DNA of 64,000 nucleotides from the NCBI GenBank assembly GCA_014529385.2, contig CM043946.1, positions 17,808,077 to 17,872,076 of the forward strand, in the 5' to 3' direction. Below, one piece after another: positions 55,276-64,000 of this stretch. Position 1 is the stretch's first letter. Each line of letters begins with the position of its first letter. Both the position numbers and the translations under genes were made by a program. Below the pieces are notes generated by a model that had not been told where the DNA came from, did not search any database, and was given only the letters and a program-made list of their open reading frames with translations. This DNA comes from Adiantum capillus-veneris. Lineage: Eukaryota > Streptophyta > Polypodiopsida > Polypodiales > Pteridaceae.

Positions 55276-56335
55276 GTAAGGTCCCCAATCCCATGGACAC
55301 CAAAAACGGGATGGTACCATTGACAGGTCTCTAGGCCTACTAAAGTCAGAGTCCTTAAACAAGAAAAATTCTAAGGAATTCACCCCTTACCATTGACAAT
55401 GGTTTACGTTTATAGCCCTAGAAAGAGACCTAGTCATGTCTCGCATTGCAAACGGGACCATTAAAAAAATTTACGACCCTATAACTTCATCATTCAGATT
55501 TTGGTTTCCTTAGCCAACGCTTTTTTTCCCCTAACATATGTGAGGGCACAGCCGTTGGTGGATTCCTCTTCCAAGTGAAGAAGTTTCTAAAAGTTTTAGT
55601 GCGCGGGAATGGATAGTTACCTGACTAATCAGGTCCATCCGTCCATGATTGACAACCTTAGTCAATCCCCACTTACCACCCCGTACTCACACATGATTTC
55701 TGTGTTGTTTAATTACTACCACATTCTTTTCACGATTAAACCAATGATTCCTTTTAACTTCCACAAATCCGTTTCATTAAGCCAACCTTTGAAAATAATA
55801 TTGAAGACATTCTTTCAGCAAACAAACATCTTTAGACTTAAGACAAGGTACTGTCATTTTGAAGTGTCTCTGACTAGTACTGTCTTGTCCCAAGACCACC
55901 TATGCAGGAGTGAAAAACGGCACCCATTCCTTATTTATAAAAACCGGGGTGGAAAAAGTCGTCACCCAAAGTCCGGGCGCCCATACGCCAACCGTCTGCC
56001 CATACAACCGGGCGGTTTTTCTTGGATAAACTTGAAAGTACTATCCACAAACATAAACAAGCAGGGGGTAAAGACTCCACGCGTGCTGAGGAAACCGACT
56101 CTTCCATGATGGTATCTCCATCATTACTCATTACCTGGAGTAAAATATTTCCAAGGAATCAGAGGTGTCTTGAGACAAGCTGTCTTAAGGATGGTCAAAC
56201 ATTTCTTTCCTAGGTCAATCAGTCATAACCCAATCATTTCTTTCCTATTTACAATCATTGCTCATTGTTTTCATGGAAGCTACCTTCCATTTACAGCCAG
56301 TTTATCCTTCCTAACCTTATGTATGCAATGTTAAC
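55276..56335. other. Gene-poor stretch
   Basis: The largest open frame (55609-56109) has no recognisable motif and an unconvincing composition. tgtaaggtcccc at about 55274 looks like an LTR start, but no partner was found. Confidence 0.5.
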
Positions 56336-56545
56336 TTAAAAATGAACTTTACAAGATTTTAAGTGAACAAAATAGAAATCCACCTGGGACTGCTCGTCCA
56401 TGTGCTGTGGGGTGGGTGCACGTAGACTTTCCTCTGTTGGCCTATGGCTAGGCCCAGCCTCATGGTCATTAGTGGCTTTGTTTCGGTTGTTGCTAACATC
56501 CTCTTCCTCAGTAAGAGGACTTCCCTTGGTTCTCTTTGGAGCCAT
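56336..56545 (-). CDS. Short hydrophilic ORF, possible gag N-terminus or first exon
   Basis: 69 codons from ATG 56545 (MAPKRTKGSPLTEEEDV), polar and disordered-looking, like the N-terminus of many plant Ty3 gag proteins. A possible donor (CAG|GTGGAT) lies after codon 54. No continuation was found downstream, so it is a fragment at best. Confidence 0.3.
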   Translation of the reverse strand: MAPKRTKGSPLTEEEDVSNNRNKATNDHEAGPSHRPTEESLRAPTPQHMDEQSQVDFYFVHLKSCKVHF

Positions 56546-56599
56546 GTCGGCAGCCTTATCAAAAGACTTAATCCATTAGGAGTGTAATTGAATAATCTT

Positions 56600-58235
56600 A
56601 TTTTTTATTTTTTTTAAAACCCAAAAATAAAGATTTTTGGAGTAAGTAGGTATCTTTAATAGTCAATTAGATGAGATATTCCTCCTGTGACTTATTTATG
56701 CTATAAGTAATTTCCCATAATTACGATTTAATTTGGGAAGCCCTTTAACTAGGTTTCTCCTTAGTCTATATTCCATTTTAGCTTTAGTAAATTATAAATT
56801 TATATCGGCTAATGGATTACTCACCCTAAATTGTAATTGAATATGTTCTATCTTTAGGAATTTTCATAAATTTGATTTATAACCTTTCCCTCCTATACTT
56901 ATGGTCTAAATTAGGCAAATTTTTTTATATAGTAATTTGTTATACCATCCATTTATACTGAGGTAATTTTTTCACCCTTTAATTGTGATTTTGGACCTCA
57001 AGTATTTATTTGTGAATTAGATAAATTCATTTACTAATTTTCTTTCTCTTTTTTATACACAAAATTAGTTACTTTTATTGAAGATATATACCTAAACTAT
57101 TTATCTGAGGTTGGGGTATTTATCACGGATTCTTCAAGGTGTGTTCTACCTCTGATATTTATATCAAAGGTTTTTGGATTAATTTACTATATTCCCTCTT
57201 TTATTTTTCCCTAAAACTAATGTGATTTTATTGGGATAATTAGGTAAACTAATTATCTAAGGGTAACATAATTACCAAGGGTTACTTAAGGTATAATTAA
57301 TTTCTAATAAATAACTCAAGACTTTTTTAATCAATTTGATAATTTTCCCCTTTTAATTTGTCCTAAAAAAAGAGTAATTTTGTTAAACTACTTAGGTAAA
57401 CTAATTATTTGAGATTGAAATAACTATCACAATTTTCCTAACATATAAATAACCTCTGATAAATAACTCATATCATTTTGAATCAATTCATTAATTTTCC
57501 CCTTTTCATTTGTCCTAAAAATAGAGTAATTCTGCTAAAGTAATTATGTAAATTAATTATCTGAGCTTAACATAATTATCATAGGTTCCCTAACATATAA
57601 TAACCTCTGAAATATAACTCATATCATTTTGAATCAATTTACTAAAAATATATCCTAAAAACAAAGTAATTATGCAAAAGTAATTAGCTAAATTTATTAT
57701 CTGAGCTTCACATAATTATCACGACTTTCCTAGCATGTACTTAACCTCTGAAAAATAACTCAAACCAATTTGAATCTATTTGCTAATTTCCCCTATTTAA
57801 TGTGTCCTAAAAACAAAGTAATTCTGCTAAAGTAATTAGATAAACTAATTATCTGAGCTTCACATCATTATCATGGGTATCCTAACATATAATTAGCTTT
57901 TGATAAATAACTCAAATCATTTTGAATCTATTTACTAATTTTCCCTATTTAATTTGTCCTAAAAACATAATATTTCTGCTAAAGTAATTAGATAAATTAT
58001 TCATCTGAGCTTGATATAATTATCATGGGTTCCCTAACATATAAGTAACCTCTAATAAATAACTCAAATTAATTTGAATCTATTTGCTAGTTTTCCCTAT
58101 TTGATTTGTCCTAAAAATAGAGTATTTTTGCTAAAGTAACTAAATAAATCAATTAACTGAGCTTGACATAATTTTCATAGGTTTCGTAACATGTAATTAA
58201 CCTTTGATAAATAACTCAAATCAATTTGAATCCAT
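56600..58235. repeat. ~152-bp AT-rich tandem satellite
   Basis: The motif tcctaaaa recurs at 57209 (as ccctaaaa), 57361, 57513, 57653, 57805, 57957 and 58109. The spacing is 152 bases, except one 140-base unit. Each unit also carries taattatctgagctt(g/c)acataatta and aataactcaaatca. Similarity is high at the right and fades to the left beyond about 57060. The array stops abruptly at the C-rich 5' end of the LINE. No genes. Confidence 0.88.
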
Positions 58236-58501
58236 TTGGTATCTCCACAAATCGACTTTGAAATCCCAACAATAGAAAAAGGGCTCGCTGCTGCTGCACG
58301 CTCCCTCCCCTCTTGCGCCATAGCCTCCCCTCACCCCCCTTCTCTCTCTCGCCCTCGCGCTGCCATCAGCCCCCCTCACGCTGCCCCCCCCCCTCGCCCT
58401 CGCGCTGCATCCCCCACCCCCTCCCGCCTTGCGCTGTCTCCCCCTCCCAGCCCTGCCCGCCACCTGCTGCCCGCTGTCCTCCCCCCCTAGCTGCCCCCTA
58501 G

Positions 58502-58540
<39 letters not shown>

Positions 58541-58683
58541 CCCCCCCTCCCCTTTGTCCGCATTATCCCCGAAGGTTTCTTTGTGCCTGGCTCTGCAACA
58601 TTTGTTCTTCGGACAAGTGTTCGGCGTCCTCGATTGCAGATTGTTCTTCTCTGTCCGCCTCTTCGACTCAGCAGTAGACACAG
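58236..58683 (+). other. C-rich 5' region of the LINE, with poly-C
   Basis: Pyrimidine-rich sequence (many ctccc, gccctcgcgctg copies) and a homopolymer of 37 C at 58502-58538. It is likely the 5' untranslated region of the LINE. Open frames here encode only Pro/Ser/Arg or Gly runs and are not genes. Confidence 0.55.
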
Positions 58684-60539
58684 ATGGAGGCTCCAGCTCT
58701 GCCACAGAGGGACTCGCTTGAAGCCCCCTCGCCTGACCCCGCTGAGCCCACCATTCGACTTGCTCTTTCGCCGACAAAGCAAGCGAGCCTTGCCGCAGAG
58801 GTAGAGCGCTTCAATGCGACTTCTGTCATCTGCAAGGTTCTCGGCACCCATCCTAGCAGAGGAGAGCTGCGAGACCTTCTCCAGGCCCGCCTTCTCGCAG
58901 AGGTGGGCAAGATTTTGGATGTTCAGATCCTCGGACGGGGGTACTACCAGATCGAGTTCGAGACTTCTGAGATGGCCTCCAAGGTCATAGCTATGAGTCC
59001 ACTGGCTATACGAGCATCATCGCCCACTTTCGACAGTGGCGACATGGTTTTGACCCGACTTCGGATGTGCTAGTAGAGGAGGCAGACATTCCCATCTCAG
59101 TCTGCTTTCCGGGTTTACGGAGGGAGTACCTTCCACTTCTCTCCAGGATTGGCTCCGCCATCCGGACTGTTCTGGAGACACCTCGTACGGCAGCATCAGT
59201 AGCTGCCAAGGCGGCTGGCATCCCTTCAGTTCGAGTTTTGGTCAAAGATACCCACACGCTCTCGAAGGTCATCCTCTTGCCTCGGGTGAGTGGGGGTTGG
59301 TTTCGACAGAGTGTGGAGTACTCAGGTCTCCCGAACCGGTGCTTCATTTGCAGACAGATGGGCCACCTAGTGAAGGCCTGTCCACGGAGGAGGCCACGAC
59401 CTGCACCTCAGCTTCAGCCCCAGCCTGCCAAGGCTGGGCCGCAGCCTCAGCCAGCGACACAGCGCACAGATTCTGAGCCACCCTCGGAGCCTGGGGCTCT
59501 AGCGGAGGAGGGGTGGCAGCATGCCCGTGGCCGTCAACGCCAGGGGCCACAACAACAGCCTGGCACGCAGAGTGGCCCTCAAGTGCCTACTCAACAGCAG
59601 TGGGTTCCCACGGGGAACCGCTTTGGTCCTCTTGAGCAGGAGGAGTCCCCTACGCCAGCCTCCACCTCCGCTTCACCCTCGCCAGCCTTCCCACCTCCAG
59701 ATCTCCCCTCTTCCTCCTCATCCCCTCCTCTGCCCTCTGCTCCCGCCCACTCCCCACCTCGCCCCTCTGTCTCTGTCGCCCCACCCCGCTTCTCTTCTCC
59801 TCCGCCCCCCCCTGCTCCTGCTCCCCCTCCTCCTGCTCCAGTACCTCAGTCGACCCAGGAGACTGGTCCCTCGCCGGCGGCTAGGAGATCTCTTGGCAGT
59901 GCTTTTGCCAAGAGTCGCCTAGCGAGAGAGGGTCAGCCCTTCTTGCGGCCCCCTCTACAGATTCAGACATCTTCCCTTGTAGCTATCCCTCGTGGTTTGA
60001 CGAGCATTGACCTCCGACGCCGCTGGGATTTCTTCGATTACGGATTCACTCGCTTTCTCGGCGATTCCGCAGCAAACCACGAGGCAGCCTGCTTCAGGGT
60101 CCACGCTCTATTCCTCGCCGCTAGGGGGACAAAGGCCTTGGACTCGGCAGTTGGTTTCTCCTTTCCCCTCTATGGTAGGACCGAGACAGAGTGGTCCCTC
60201 GACTCAGTGGAGGGATGGTTTCATACACAGGTTCTCGAGTTCTCTCACCACATGGGAGAACTTGGAGTTACAGATTTGCTGCAGACTTTGTGGCCACTGG
60301 CCAAGTTTGCGGTGACACCCCCAGACTCAGCAGGATGTAGGCACATTGTGGTATACATTTTTGCTGATACGCAGTGTTTGCCTTGCTATGTATACATACA
60401 TGAGAACTCCTGGACAGAGGAGGTTTCTTTACGCATGGCTCGCTCTGCTTGGGCTTGGGCAGACACTCACTACAGGCTCGCCTATCTAGAGGACGCTCGG
60501 ATGCGGATTACTCCCCATCCAAGCCTGCCTCGAAGATAG
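58684..60539 (+). pseudogene. LINE ORF1 (nucleic-acid-binding protein)
   Basis: ATG at 58684 opens 129 codons with a DUF4283-like region (ICKVLGTHPSRGELRDLLQA, YYQIEFETSEMASKVI). A frameshift near 59035-59050 moves it to the frame that runs to 60539 (490 codons). That frame has the zinc knuckle CFICRQMGHLVKAC, then a Pro/Gln-rich linker, then a globular C-terminal part rich in Trp and Tyr (LRRRWDFFDYGFTRFLG). DUF4283 plus CCHC is the usual plant L1-type ORF1. The C-terminal domain is not recognised. Confidence 0.8.
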
Positions 60540-60582
60540 CCCGTCTTGCCGCTGCGGCAGCATCTGTTCTCTCTCTCTCCCC

Positions 60583-60912
60583 ATGAGGATCGTCTCGTGG
60601 AATGTGCAGGGATTAGGTGGGCCCCAGTTTCAGTGACAGCGGGGCCGATTGCGTCAGGAGCTGCAGCGTTGCCTTGTGGGAGGAGAGATTGATCTCCTTA
60701 TGCTTCAGGAGCACCATTTGTCTGAGAGCCGCATTCGGCGATGTGGTCAGATTTTGCGTGGACGTTATGATACCTTTTGGTCAGCTGCTTTTGGACCTGG
60801 AGGCATCCAGGGTGGGGTATGCATGACTATTGCGGACTCACTACAGCAGGCCATTGTGGGCAGAGGGATTATTGTGCCAGGCAGGGCTCAGTGGATCACT
60901 CTGCAGGTTTAG
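60583..60912 (+). pseudogene. LINE ORF2 start (endonuclease), truncated
   Basis: ATG at 60583 begins MRIVSWNVQGLGG, the N-terminal motif of AP-endonuclease-like LINE ORF2. A TGA at 60634-60636 (probably CGA-to-TGA) interrupts it; the frame continues with DLLMLQEHHLSES, including the catalytic Glu. It ends at 60912 inside the endonuclease; no reverse transcriptase follows, so the 3' part of the LINE is lost or displaced. ORF2 starts 43 bases after ORF1. Confidence 0.8.
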
Positions 60913-60947
60913 GGTGACCTTGTGGGCTTGCAGACGAGGTTGAAGCA

Positions 60948-61738
60948 GTGAAGCTAGAGGAGGTTCCCGAGCTTGAAACCGAAGAGGAGACTAGACCGAG
61001 TGATGATAGCTCTATGGACGCAAATACGAGTTGGGAGACTGAGTCATCCCAATCCAGGTATGATGAGTTTGACCTCTTACATGTGAGTGGAGAGGCAGTG
61101 AATATGTGCGAGGAGCAGCTTGAAGTGCAAACCGAGGTGCTTAGTGAAGACCGAATGGAGCACTCTAGGCCTACGAGTAGTGAAGAGCAGGTAAAGCTGG
61201 TGTGCAGTGCCATGCTAATAATGACCATGTTGATGAAAATAGCAGTAGAATATTCCATAGTGGTGCAGCAGGTGCAAAATTTTTCTAAAAGGTGTGAAGC
61301 AGTTGTACCCATGGGAGAGGACAAGGATAATGTGATAGAGAACGAGTTTCTCTCTTCCTTGGCAAAGATTGAGGATGCATCAGTAGAAGAGCAGGTGCAG
61401 CGGACAAGCAAGCGGTGCTTATCGACCTTGAAGGGCCGATTGACAAGGAGGAGCTCGATGATGCTGGAATTGAGTTCATGGTAGGTGAAAAGGACGGTGT
61501 GGAGTCAAAGTTAGAGGTGCTTCCTATGCAGTTGGTGCCCTCTATGACAGGTGATGCGGACTCCAAGGCGGTGTCCAAGCTTTGTAAGGAGGTCTATGAG
61601 TGGTGGTTAAAGGGAATGCTAATCAAGGTAGATGTGCAGTGTGCTATCGAGCAGGTGCAGGATCTGCTAGACGAGGATCTAGCCTTACATGGATGGGAGG
61701 GTGGGTTAGGTACATCACCAATGTTGATTGCAAAATAA
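60948..61738 (+). pseudogene. Unrecognised acidic protein fragment
   Basis: Two overlapping frames, 60948-61484 (178 codons) and 61415-61738 (107 codons). They read as one protein with a frameshift near 61410 (KIEDASVEEQVQ then VLIDLEGPIDKEELDDAG). It is strongly acidic, with repeated EEQ(V/L) segments. No family is recognised. It follows the truncated LINE directly and could be captured host sequence or another element. Confidence 0.35.
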
Positions 61739-62510
61739 TGTTAGGTCACCTTGAAGGTTGCAAGAAGGAAAATGTTGTTCTTAGATTGCACATTAAAGTT
61801 TTTGGGATCATCTGGTCCAATGCTTGCATCCAGAGCTCTGTTCATGAGTGTGATTGTGACTCACTCAACCTTCATCTCCTTTACAAGCTCACACTCATCT
61901 AGCTTGATGACAAACTTTAGGACACCGTTGCACTCTTCGGGAGTAACATCAAACAACTGCACAATGTATGTTTGCAAAGAGATCAAATCATAAAAAATAT
62001 TGTTATACTTGTCATATACCATTTCATCCCCTTTTGGAAATATGTATGTCGAATCAATGTGAAAAGGACTACTGAGAGTTTAAAGCACCTCTTTGTTGGC
62101 TTCCCATCTTGTTTTTTGAATAGAGAAAGGGTTTGGAAGTAGGGTGTACTTGATATGATATTTTTTAACCTATTTTTGCACAAATCTGAATATGAAGAGC
62201 TAGGATGCTAAAACCTTTCTTAATAAAATGAAAACTGCAAATGACACCACATCGTTGTAAATTGCAATGTATCCCTTATTGGATATTTGAGCTTCATCCT
62301 AAATTAATTGAAAATCTTGTGCATGTAGTTGGTTCTCCTTTTAAAAGACTTTCAAGTTGCTTGGCAACGATCTTACCTTAGTGCTTGTCATCCAAGAGAC
62401 CAGCGATGTTTTTGCGATTCAATATGAGGTCGTAAGGTTCCAAGGAGGTTTTTGTGTTGCACTCCACTTCCTTGTTGGGGTGAAGCAAAGATTTGGGTAT
62501 GCATATCAAA
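61739..62510 (-). pseudogene. Decayed coding-like segment with splice-like signals
   Basis: Minus-strand text reads as protein in pieces: NKEVECNTKTSLEPYDLILN (about 62490-62430), DEAQISNKGYIAIYNDVVSF (about 62300-62240), and IVQLFDVTPEECNGVLKFVI with LMNRALDASIGPDD (about 61965-61800). A good donor (AAG|GTAAGATCG, about 62380) and an acceptor-like TTAATTTAG (about 62303) lie between pieces. Stops interrupt. It may be exons of a host gene or a decayed element; no family recognised. Confidence 0.3.
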
Positions 62511-62829
62511 CATAAGAGATATGTCTAAGAGTTAAGTAAAATATGAACCTAGTTGTTATGAGTGCGTATAGAGCTAGAGGAGAGCAAGAGGAGGCGCTCA
62601 CAATGTACAAGAACTTGGGACTTGATGATAAGCTTAATCTTGATTACAAGACTTAATACTTTATTAAGAGAGCTAGATACAAGACTTTGATTACATGACT
62701 TGAGTACAAGACAAGGCTTGATTGCAAGGACAAGACTTGAACATAAGACAAGAACTAGAAGAGGGATTTCCTCATAGGAGGCTCACAACTGGTGTTGGCA
62801 AGAGTGAGGGGCTTGTGGCCCAAGACCCC

Positions 62830-62838
62830 TATTTATAC
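62830..62838 (-). promoter_or_regulatory. TATA box of the H LTR
   Basis: Minus-strand GTATAAATA followed by GGGG, a strong plant TATA match, 30 bases downstream of the heat-shock-element-like array in the sense of the element. Confidence 0.7.
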
Positions 62839-62868
62839 TAGAGCTTGAGGAGGCTACTTGAGGAGGTT

Positions 62869-63117
62869 AGAACTTTCTAGGTTGTTCTTGAGGCAATTAG
62901 AATCTTCTAGAACCCTCTTGATCCTTCTAGTCCTTCTAGAACCTTCTTGATCCTTCTAGTTCTTCTAGAACCTTCTTCAACTTTCTAGAGCCTTCTAAAA
63001 ACCTCTAGATTCTTCCAAAATCTTCTCCAAGCTTCTAGAAACTTCTAGAATCTCCTTGATACTTTTAGAACCTTCTAGAATCTTCTAGATCCTTCTAAAT
63101 TCTTCTAGAGTCTTCTA
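62869..63117 (-). promoter_or_regulatory. Heat-shock-element-like array in the H LTR
   Basis: Six copies of TTCTAGAA (62905, 62934, 62963, 63033, 63043, 63073) in about 180 bases, with many partial copies. At 63033-63050 and 63068-63085 the GAA and TTC units alternate at 5-base spacing, the nTTCnnGAAnnTTC pattern bound by heat-shock factors. The array lies 30-280 bases upstream of the TATA box. Binding is inferred from the motif only. Confidence 0.65.
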
Positions 63118-63225
63118 GTGATGATGTAGGCGATGACATAGGTAATGATGCAGGCGATGACACATGTGATGATGTAGACGATGACATCATTGATGACATA
63201 GGAGATGATGCAGGCGGCGACTAAC
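63117..63225. repeat. gatgatg(t/c)aggcgatgacat minisatellite
   Basis: Four or more imperfect copies of a ~24-base unit (gatgatgtaggcgatgacata and variants) next to the heat-shock-like array in the same LTR. Confidence 0.75.
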
Positions 63226-63628
63226 TCTCAAGCATCCATGACATTACCCCCTCCTCTAGCGTCGAGTTCCACGAGGAGCGGTTTTTCCTCTTGGCATGGG
63301 AGGAAAGTGATGGATGGCTATTGATGGTATTCATGAGGTTTGGACCAATGACAAGACTCCAGTACTAAAACATGGAAGATTGCATAAATCTGCCTATTGT
63401 AACCTTCCAAGGTCGGTAACTTTTCTAGTTTTCAACGGATTCTGATTCTGAAAATTACTAACCATATTAAAGCTCTGCTTATGATTCCAAAAATACCAAT
63501 ATTAGCCGTGTTTGAATCCCTTCAACAATGGTTTTCAAATTAATTTTACAAGCTTTGTACAGTTTTTAAGGTTTTGGAAACTGAAAACCTTACAATCACC
63601 CAACTCAAGGAATTGAGATGTCCTCATC

Positions 63629-64000
63629 TCAACCGAAATTGGGAAAATCTTTGCGAAGTGATACTTCATCCTCCCAGGTGGCGTCTTCAGTGGGGTAGTC
63701 CTTCCATTTTACTAAATTTTCTCTTATAACTCTACTTCTCATACTCCTTTCCCTAGTGTCGAGAATACAATCTGGTTGGAGTTCAAGAATTCCCTGCTTC
63801 TGCATCACAATCTGTTCGTCATCTAGAGTATGATTTGGATTTGGGATGTAGGGTTTTAGAATACTGATATGGAATACATTATGGACCTTGAGTTGCTTAG
63901 GCAATTTTAGTTTGTAAGCTTGATCACTGATTACTTTAACCACTTCATAAGGTCCACAATATCTAGGGCTTAGTTTTTTGTATTCTCCCAAGGACAGAGT
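63629..64000 (-). CDS. Chromovirus integrase C-terminus with chromodomain (partial)
   Basis: The frame is open to the window edge and ends at a stop at 63629. It begins within the integrase tail (KLSPRYCGPYEVVKVISDQA, then VHNVFHISILKPY, the GPY/F module) and ends in a chromodomain (LVKWKDYPTEDATWEDE). In chromoviruses this domain directs insertion to chromatin marks. There is no stop or frameshift in the visible 120 codons. The rest of the polyprotein lies beyond 64000. Confidence 0.93.
   Translation of the reverse strand, partial: TLSLGEYKKLSPRYCGPYEVVKVISDQAYKLKLPKQLKVHNVFHISILKPYIPNPNHTLDDEQIVMQKQGILELQPDCILDTRERSMRSRVIRENLVKWKDYPTEDATWEDEVSLRKDFPNFG

Larger units (their letters stand above)
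62554..63594 (-). repeat. 3' LTR of chromovirus H
   Basis: Lies after the stop of the minus-strand integrase/chromodomain frame. Proposed ends are TGTTATG (62554) and CCTTACA (63594) on the plus strand, an inverted TGT/ACA pair; the other LTR is outside the window. It contains a TATA box and an array of heat-shock-element-like motifs. Both boundaries are tentative. Confidence 0.5.

Noticed and set aside
55609..56109. 166-codon plus-strand frame
   Set aside because: Composition and lack of any motif suggest a chance frame next to minisatellites.
58221..58851. Pro-, Gly- and Arg-rich frames around the poly-C tract
   Set aside because: Low-complexity translation of C-rich DNA on both strands.

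Overview
The window is plant nuclear DNA made almost wholly of nested transposable elements. Evidence: plant-type Ty1/copia and Ty3/gypsy polyproteins, initiator-Met tRNA primer sites (TGGTATCAGAGC), a Tat-type Ty3 element with a second RNase H, a plant LINE with a zinc-knuckle ORF1, and long GA/CT tracts. No complete host gene could be supported. A land plant with a large, repeat-rich genome is likely; the species cannot be told from this.

Layout. 1-6700: 3' part of a plus-strand retroelement (W) with palindromic tandem repeats, a broken coiled-coil protein gene and a 3' LTR. 6701-20421: a minus-strand gag-protease element (X), interrupted by a 2.66-kb solo LTR (A, 9431-12094) and a complete copia element (S, 12595-18346). 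19889-54449: a second copy (Y) of the X family, sharing the LTR at 19889-20421 with X. Y holds a copia element (Z, 24213-37001) that contains another copia element (V, 26623-34304), which itself contains a solo LTR (U, 32542-34131). The 5' LTR of Y is split by a young, nearly intact Tat-like Ty3 element (T, 41731-54106). 54450-58230: minisatellites and a 152-bp satellite. 58240-60912: a 3'-truncated LINE. 60913-62553: unrecognised decayed coding-like DNA on both strands. 62554-64000: 3' LTR and integrase/chromodomain end of a minus-strand chromovirus (H).

Boundaries rest on target-site duplications read directly: TGTAG (S), TAAAC (Z), CTATG (V), GTACG (U), ATAT (solo LTR A) and CCGC (T). For A and T, related uninterrupted copies of the target lie elsewhere in the window.

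Most interesting: T has two mutually related accessory reading frames of F-box-like appearance upstream of gag, and it makes 4-bp rather than 5-bp target duplications; the H LTR has a dense heat-shock-element-like array just upstream of its TATA box; the X/Y family lacks reverse transcriptase in the window and carries two retropepsin-like domains; V carries three LTRs, one apparently chimeric; W has four copies of a 20-24 bp palindrome in a ~284-bp tandem repeat. Nearly all premature stops in otherwise readable elements fit single C-to-T changes.
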